Below, piece after piece: positions 12,755 to 16,091 of a stretch of 16,091 bases of DNA. How positions within the stretch are numbered: position 1 is the first letter of the stretch; each line of letters opens with the position of its first letter. The notes beneath the pieces were generated by a model. The model saw nothing but the letters and a program-made list of their open reading frames with translations, ran no database searches and was not told where the DNA came from. Location: positions 1 through 16,091 of the forward strand of contig CALVMI010000109.1 in assembly GCA_944345045.1 (NCBI GenBank). Direction: 5' to 3'. A program made the position numbers and the translations under genes. The stretch comes from an uncultured Bacilli bacterium (lineage in GTDB: Bacteria > Bacillota_I > Bacilli_A > RF39 > UBA660).

Positions 12755-13294
12755 ATGGAATTAAAAGGAAGTAAAACCGAAGCAAATTTACTTGCTGCTT
12801 TCGCAGGAGAAAGCCAAGCACATACAAAATATAAATATTATGCTTCTCAAGCAAAGAAAGATGGTTATGAACAAATTGCTGCTATCTTTGAAGAGACAGC
12901 TAATAATGAAAAAGAACATGCAAAAATGTGGTTTAAAGAATTACATGGTGGTTCTATTCCAGATACTTTAACTAATTTAAAGGATGCTGCTAGCGGTGAA
13001 AACTATGAATGGACAGACATGTATAAACATTTTGCTGAAGTTGCTCGTGAAGAAGGTTTTGAACAAATTGCTTATCTTTTTGAAGGTGTAGCAAAAATCG
13101 AGAAATCTCATGAAGAACGTTATTTAAAACTTGTTGGAAATATTGAAGATAATTTAGTTTTCCAAAGAGGAGAAGAAAAAGTATGGATTTGCCGCAACTG
13201 TGGACATATTCATGTTGGTGATAAAGCACCTGCTGTTTGCCCAATTTGCAAACATCCTCAAAGTTTTATGGAAATTCGTGCAGAAAATTATTAG
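12755..13294 (+). CDS. rbr: Rubrerythrin
   Basis: A diiron peroxidase that reduces hydrogen peroxide in anaerobes and microaerophiles. The 179-aa protein has an N-terminal ferritin-like four-helix domain with iron ligands in the expected places (E19 in AGESQAH, E52 and H55 in NNEKEHAK, E82/E85 region, E116 and H119 in KIEKSHEE). It ends in a rubredoxin domain with C146-x2-C149 and C162-x2-C165 (CRNCGHIHVG, CPICK) for one FeS4 iron. Two copies of GYEQIAAIFE / GFEQIAYLFE show the internal duplication of the fold. AAGGAGG lies 8 nt before ATG 12755. It is a single-gene unit with its own promoter and terminator, and it suggests an anaerobic host. Confidence 0.97.
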   Translation: MELKGSKTEANLLAAFAGESQAHTKYKYYASQAKKDGYEQIAAIFEETANNEKEHAKMWFKELHGGSIPDTLTNLKDAASGENYEWTDMYKHFAEVAREEGFEQIAYLFEGVAKIEKSHEERYLKLVGNIEDNLVFQRGEEKVWICRNCGHIHVGDKAPAVCPICKHPQSFMEIRAENY

Positions 13295-13321
13295 GAAGTA
13301 TGGAAATACTTCTTTTTTTTT
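13295..13321 (+). terminator. Terminator of rubrerythrin gene
   Basis: A 7-bp stem GAAGTAT / ATACTTC with a GGAA loop runs into nine T residues, right after the stop codon. Confidence 0.9.
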
Positions 13322-13323
13322 GA

Positions 13324-13329
13324 TATACT
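13324..13329 (+). promoter_or_regulatory. Possible -10 box for the membrane-anchored protein gene
   Basis: TATACT lies 24 nt before the ATG. The -35 position, TGGAAA (13301-13306) at 17 bp, falls within the terminator stem-loop and is only a fair match. Confidence 0.4.
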
Positions 13330-13352
13330 TATTTTTAGAATAGAGGGATAAA

Positions 13353-13883
13353 ATGAATCATTTAACAAAAGCACAAAAAAAGGTTTTAGTTGTTGGAATT
13401 ATTTTAGTACTTTTCGTTATTATCGGTGGTGGTTTTTTACTTTTTTATAAACCAGATGAAACTACAGAAGATCCACTTATTGATAACGAAATTATTCAAG
13501 AGGTAGATCCTAATGAAGCAATAGAAATGTATGACACTTTAACAAGTGAATGCGAAGGTGCTTTAGTTTGGAATTTAGCTGTTGGTGAAGTTGTTCAAAT
13601 TGATGATTTATCTAGTACGAATGCTTGTCATAATGAAGATTATTATTCTAAAATGATCGGCTATACTTATAACGATGTTGGAGTAGTTATTCATGTTAAT
13701 GTGTTACATAGACAAGAGAATAGTTTATATAAGCTTGATAATACTTATGTTGGTGAATATAGTGAAGAAGGTTTAAATGCTTTGTTAGATCAAGGAACTA
13801 CTTATGAATATGTTTTTGAAGAAAGAGATAATGGTTATCAACTTGTTTCAGTAAATTTGATGCCAGTAGTAGTAACCGAATAA
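13353..13883 (+). CDS. Hypothetical membrane-anchored extracytoplasmic protein
   Basis: A 176-aa protein of unknown function. A basic N-terminus (NHLTKAQKK) precedes one transmembrane helix at about 10-32 (VLVVGIILVLFVIIGGGFLL), so the remaining 140 residues are predicted outside the cell. An acidic spacer (about 34-60) leads to a compact, apparently beta-rich domain with two cysteines, C67 (TSECEGAL) and C92 (NACHNEDYY), which could form a disulfide. There is no lipobox, sortase motif or enzyme signature. AGAGGG lies 5-6 nt before the ATG. It sits alone between rubrerythrin and the Phe operon. Confidence 0.8.
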   Translation: MNHLTKAQKKVLVVGIILVLFVIIGGGFLLFYKPDETTEDPLIDNEIIQEVDPNEAIEMYDTLTSECEGALVWNLAVGEVVQIDDLSSTNACHNEDYYSKMIGYTYNDVGVVIHVNVLHRQENSLYKLDNTYVGEYSEEGLNALLDQGTTYEYVFEERDNGYQLVSVNLMPVVVTE

Positions 13884-13926
13884 CTATTTAGGCGTATTAA
13901 AAATTAAATTGGACAATACATATTAG

Positions 13927-14069
13927 AAAAAAAGGTATTTAGTTGAAGAAAAATGGAGAAAAAATTCTGCGGAAATAAATAAAGAGTGTTAATGTATTTT
14001 GAAGCATATGATTTTTTAGTTGATACTATGTTTACTCTTGATGATTATATATTAGCTAATTCTAAATAA
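13927..14069 (+). pseudogene. Possible remnant of a small gene in two frames
   Basis: An open stretch without a start codon (13927-13989, reading RYLVEEKWRKNSAEINKEC) ends in TAA 13990-13992. It overlaps by one base an ATG frame in another register (13992-14069, MYFEAYDFLVDTMFTLDDY ending LANSK). Both peptides have balanced, protein-like composition and together read like a helical C-terminus split by a frameshift. There is no Shine-Dalgarno site of note and the pieces are very short. The rest of the gap 13884-14080 shows nothing else that I can support. Confidence 0.25.
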
Positions 14070-14080
14070 TAAATATTTAC

Positions 14081-14109
14081 TTGTTTTTAAAAATAGAAAG
14101 TGTTAAAAT
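14081..14109 (+). promoter_or_regulatory. Promoter of the pheST operon
   Basis: TTGTTT (14081-14086), a 17-bp spacer and TAAAAT (14104-14109) put the start near 14116, just before the T-box leader. Confidence 0.6.
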
Positions 14110-14120
14110 ACACTTATGTA

Positions 14121-14329
14121 AACGAAGAAAGTATCATTAGTAGTTTATTTTGTTCCTTATAAGAGAAAAAGTATTATAAGCTGAGAGTACTTTTAAGAAG
14201 AAAAAATAGATGAATTTCAATACTGGAGTTTTAAACGTAGATCTGCGTTAAAGATAAGAGTGCTAGATCCTTCTAGAATTTGGGTGGTACCACGGGTGTT
14301 TACTCGTCCCAAAGTCTGGAAGTTTTTTT
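14121..14329 (+). promoter_or_regulatory. T-box riboswitch (tRNA-Phe sensing leader)
   Basis: T-box leaders bind uncharged tRNA and let transcription run on into synthetase genes. The leader opens with AACGAAGAAAGTAT, like the usual start of stem I. The stem I base pairs AGTAT (14130-14134) with ATACT (14220-14224), and directly before the latter lies UUC (14216-14218), a Phe codon placed as the specifier. A short hairpin CTAGA-TCCT-TCTAG (14263-14276) fits stem III. The T-box itself, TGGGTGGTACCACGGGT (14281-14297), forms the antiterminator: lower stem TTTGGG/CCCAAA, bulge TGGTACC that pairs with the tRNA end, upper stem ACGGGT/ACTCGT. The downstream pheS-pheT genes agree with the Phe specifier. 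Confidence 0.93.
14270..14329 (+). terminator. T-box leader terminator
   Basis: CTTCTAGAATTTGGG (14270-14284) pairs with CCCAAAGTCTGGAAG (14308-14322) with one mismatch and one G:U pair, followed by T7 (14323-14329). The stem includes the lower stem of the antiterminator and extends it outward, and its 5' arm takes in the 3' arm of stem III. Confidence 0.7.
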
Positions 14330-14349
14330 ATGTTTAGGAAGGTGAAAAA

Positions 14350-15357
14350 ATGAAGGAAAAGGTAATAAGTTTAAAAGAAAGTGCTTTAGAAGAAATAAAA
14401 AAATTACAAAAAGAAGCAGATGTTTTAAATTGTAAGGCTAAATATTTAGGCAAGAAAAGTGAATTGAGTGAATATCTTTCTTCTTTAAAAGATTTAAGTG
14501 TTGAAGATAAGAAAGTGATGGGCCCACTTTTAAATCAAACTAAGAAAGAATTGGAAGAAGCTTTTAGTTTAAAGCTTGAAGAAATTAATAATACGATTTC
14601 TTATGATTTTGATGAAACGTTACCCGTTAATGCTTCTGTAGGTTCGATGCATCCAGTCACTTTGGTTATTAAAGAGATGACGGATATTTTAAAGCGAATG
14701 GGCTTTACTGTTGTAAGTGGTCCTGAAATGGAAAAAGAATATTATAATTTTGAAGCTTTAAATATTCCAAAAGATCATCCTGCAAGAGATATGCAAGATA
14801 CTTATTATTTAAGTAATGGCGATTTACTTAGAACACATACTTCTCCAAATCAAGTAAGAGCTATGCAAAAGTATGGAGCACCTTTAAAGGTTTGCGCGCC
14901 AGGTAGGGTTTTTCGAAATGAAGATGTGGATGCCAATCATGAAACAACTTTCTTCCAATTAGAAGGTATGGTTATTGATAAAGGTATTTCTATTTCTAAT
15001 TTGATTTATGTTATGAGAAGTTTGTTGTCTGAAACTTTTAAGAAAGATGTAAAAGTTAGACTTCGTCCAGGATTTTTCCCTTTTACTGAACCTAGTTTTG
15101 AACTTGATTGTTCTTGTTTGATTTGTGGAGGAAAGGGATGTCCTACTTGTAAAAACAGTGGATGGCTTGAGTTTTGTGGCTGTGGAATGATTCATCCTAA
15201 TGTTTTAAGAGAAAGTGGTATTGATTCTGAAGAATATACCGGTTTTGCCTTTGGTTTTGGTATTACACGTATTGCTATGATGAAATATAAAATTGGGGAT
15301 ATTCGCGTGTTAAACAGTGGAGACATTCGAGCTCTAAAAGAGTTTGAAATAGAATAG
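14350..15357 (+). CDS. pheS: Phenylalanyl-tRNA synthetase alpha subunit
   Basis: The catalytic subunit of the alpha2-beta2 class II synthetase for tRNA-Phe. Its 335 aa are typical. An N-terminal coiled-coil arm (about 1-85) that binds tRNA precedes the class II core: motif 2 FRNEDVDANHETTFFQLEG, the Cys-rich CLICGGKGCPTCKNSGW loop common in Firmicutes PheS, GCGMIHPNVL, and motif 3 GFAFGFGITRIAMMKY. AGGAAGGTGA lies upstream of ATG 14350, and the T-box terminator ends 20 nt before it, so expression depends on uncharged tRNA-Phe. pheT begins 12 nt after the stop. The motif 2 context reads DANHE where DATHS is common. Confidence 0.97.
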   Translation: MKEKVISLKESALEEIKKLQKEADVLNCKAKYLGKKSELSEYLSSLKDLSVEDKKVMGPLLNQTKKELEEAFSLKLEEINNTISYDFDETLPVNASVGSMHPVTLVIKEMTDILKRMGFTVVSGPEMEKEYYNFEALNIPKDHPARDMQDTYYLSNGDLLRTHTSPNQVRAMQKYGAPLKVCAPGRVFRNEDVDANHETTFFQLEGMVIDKGISISNLIYVMRSLLSETFKKDVKVRLRPGFFPFTEPSFELDCSCLICGGKGCPTCKNSGWLEFCGCGMIHPNVLRESGIDSEEYTGFAFGFGITRIAMMKYKIGDIRVLNSGDIRALKEFEIE

Positions 15358-15369
15358 GAGGTTTTATAG

Positions 15370-16091
15370 ATGTTAATTTCTTGTAATCGATTAAAAAAAT
15401 ATATTAAAAACGCTCATGATATTGATTTTAAAACTATTTGGAATGATTTTACTTTACGAGTAGCTGAAGTAGAAGGCATTACAATAAAAGGTGAAGATAT
15501 TAAAGATGTTGTTACTGCTCAAATTATTTCTTGTGAAAAACATCCTGAGAGTACAAAACTTTCTTTACTTAAAGTTACTGATGGTAAAAATGAATATAAT
15601 ATTGTTTGTGGGGCTCCTAATGTTCGCGTTGGTTTAATTGGTGTTTTAGTTAAAGATGGTGGTATGGTTAGTGGCATTAAAATTAAAACCCGTAATTTGG
15701 CTGGATATCCTTCTGAAGGGATGATGTGTGCAGTTGATGAGCTTGGTATTGGCAGTGATCATGAAGGAATTTTAGAACTTCCAGAAGATACGCCTATTGG
15801 AGTAGATTTTAAAAGCTTGTATCCTATTGATGATATCATTGTGGAAATTGATAATAAAAGTTTAACAAATCGCCCTGATTTATGGGGACATTATGGTATT
15901 GCTCGTGAGGTATGTGCAATTACAAATCATGAACTTTTGCCTTTAGATATTTTAGAAATAGAAAATAACAAGGAAGATTTAGACATTCAAATTTTAAATG
16001 AAGATTTATGTAAAAGATATTGTGGTTTAGAAATTCAAAATTTAACAAATAATAAAACACCTTTGGATATGCAAATTTTCCTTTATTCTGC
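15370..16091 (+). CDS. pheT: Phenylalanyl-tRNA synthetase beta subunit, 5' part
   Basis: An open frame from ATG 15370 runs off the right edge, giving the first 240 residues of a protein that is usually about 800 aa. It starts MLISCNRLKKYIKN, like other PheT N-termini. The EMAP/tRNA-binding OB-fold domain follows at about 40-150, with ISCEKHPESTKLSLLKVTDG, NIVCGAPNVRVG and GYPSEGMMCAVDELG. The B1/B5-type hinge DNKSLTNRPDLWGHYGIARE comes next. AGGAGG (15356-15361) overlaps the pheS stop region and lies 8 nt before the ATG. It is cotranscribed with pheS under the T-box. The catalytic-like core and anticodon-binding domain are outside the window. Confidence 0.95.
   Translation, partial: MLISCNRLKKYIKNAHDIDFKTIWNDFTLRVAEVEGITIKGEDIKDVVTAQIISCEKHPESTKLSLLKVTDGKNEYNIVCGAPNVRVGLIGVLVKDGGMVSGIKIKTRNLAGYPSEGMMCAVDELGIGSDHEGILELPEDTPIGVDFKSLYPIDDIIVEIDNKSLTNRPDLWGHYGIAREVCAITNHELLPLDILEIENNKEDLDIQILNEDLCKRYCGLEIQNLTNNKTPLDMQIFLYS

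Overview
The window is about 16 kb of strongly AT-rich chromosome from a low-GC Firmicute. It carries T-box control, Gram-positive style Shine-Dalgarno sites, TTGACA/TATAAT-like promoters and many U-tailed hairpin terminators. TGA is read as stop: the ABC ATPase gene ends in an in-frame TGA inside the ATGTCTGA overlap with the permease gene. The code is therefore the standard bacterial one and not the Mycoplasma code. The mix of compact housekeeping genes with orphan coiled-coil and helical proteins suggests an uncultured gut-type Bacilli/Mollicutes-adjacent lineage. That placement is inference.

Left part (1-4211). The 3' end of rplQ (ribosomal protein L17) closes a ribosomal protein operon and is followed by a terminator. 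A Fic-family AMP-transferase-like gene with a C-terminal winged helix comes next. It sits between two 69-bp direct repeats differing at three positions. Both repeats carry the inverted pair TAAGACGC-N16-GCGTCTTA, and a third copy of this pair lies across the fic promoter, so autoregulation and a cassette-like origin are both plausible. An orphan two-domain helical protein follows, then trpS, whose product carries a cysteine pattern like that of Fe-S-cluster TrpRS enzymes, with an overlapping 92-aa gene of unknown function.

Middle (4232-6946, minus strand). This is a three-gene ABC importer operon of the nitrate/sulfonate/taurine/pyrimidine-precursor (NMT1/SsuABC-like) type: binding protein, ATPase, permease. 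Both gene junctions are 8-nt overlaps and the operon ends in a bidirectional terminator. A divergent promoter region separates it from a plus-strand operon of three orphan genes (7029-8766), the first encoding a coiled-coil protein with a helical-repeat-like C-terminus.

Right part (8784-16091). A promoter and a structured, terminator-ended stretch of about 120 nt (candidate small RNA or attenuated leader) precede cysS. Then come a 656-aa coiled-coil protein with an acidic tail overlapped by a small DUF1292-like gene, a rubrerythrin, a small membrane-anchored protein, and a T-box-controlled pheS-pheT operon whose pheT runs off the window. Three aminoacyl-tRNA synthetase loci (Trp, Cys, Phe) thus alternate with lineage-specific genes. 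Only the Phe locus has a recognisable T-box.
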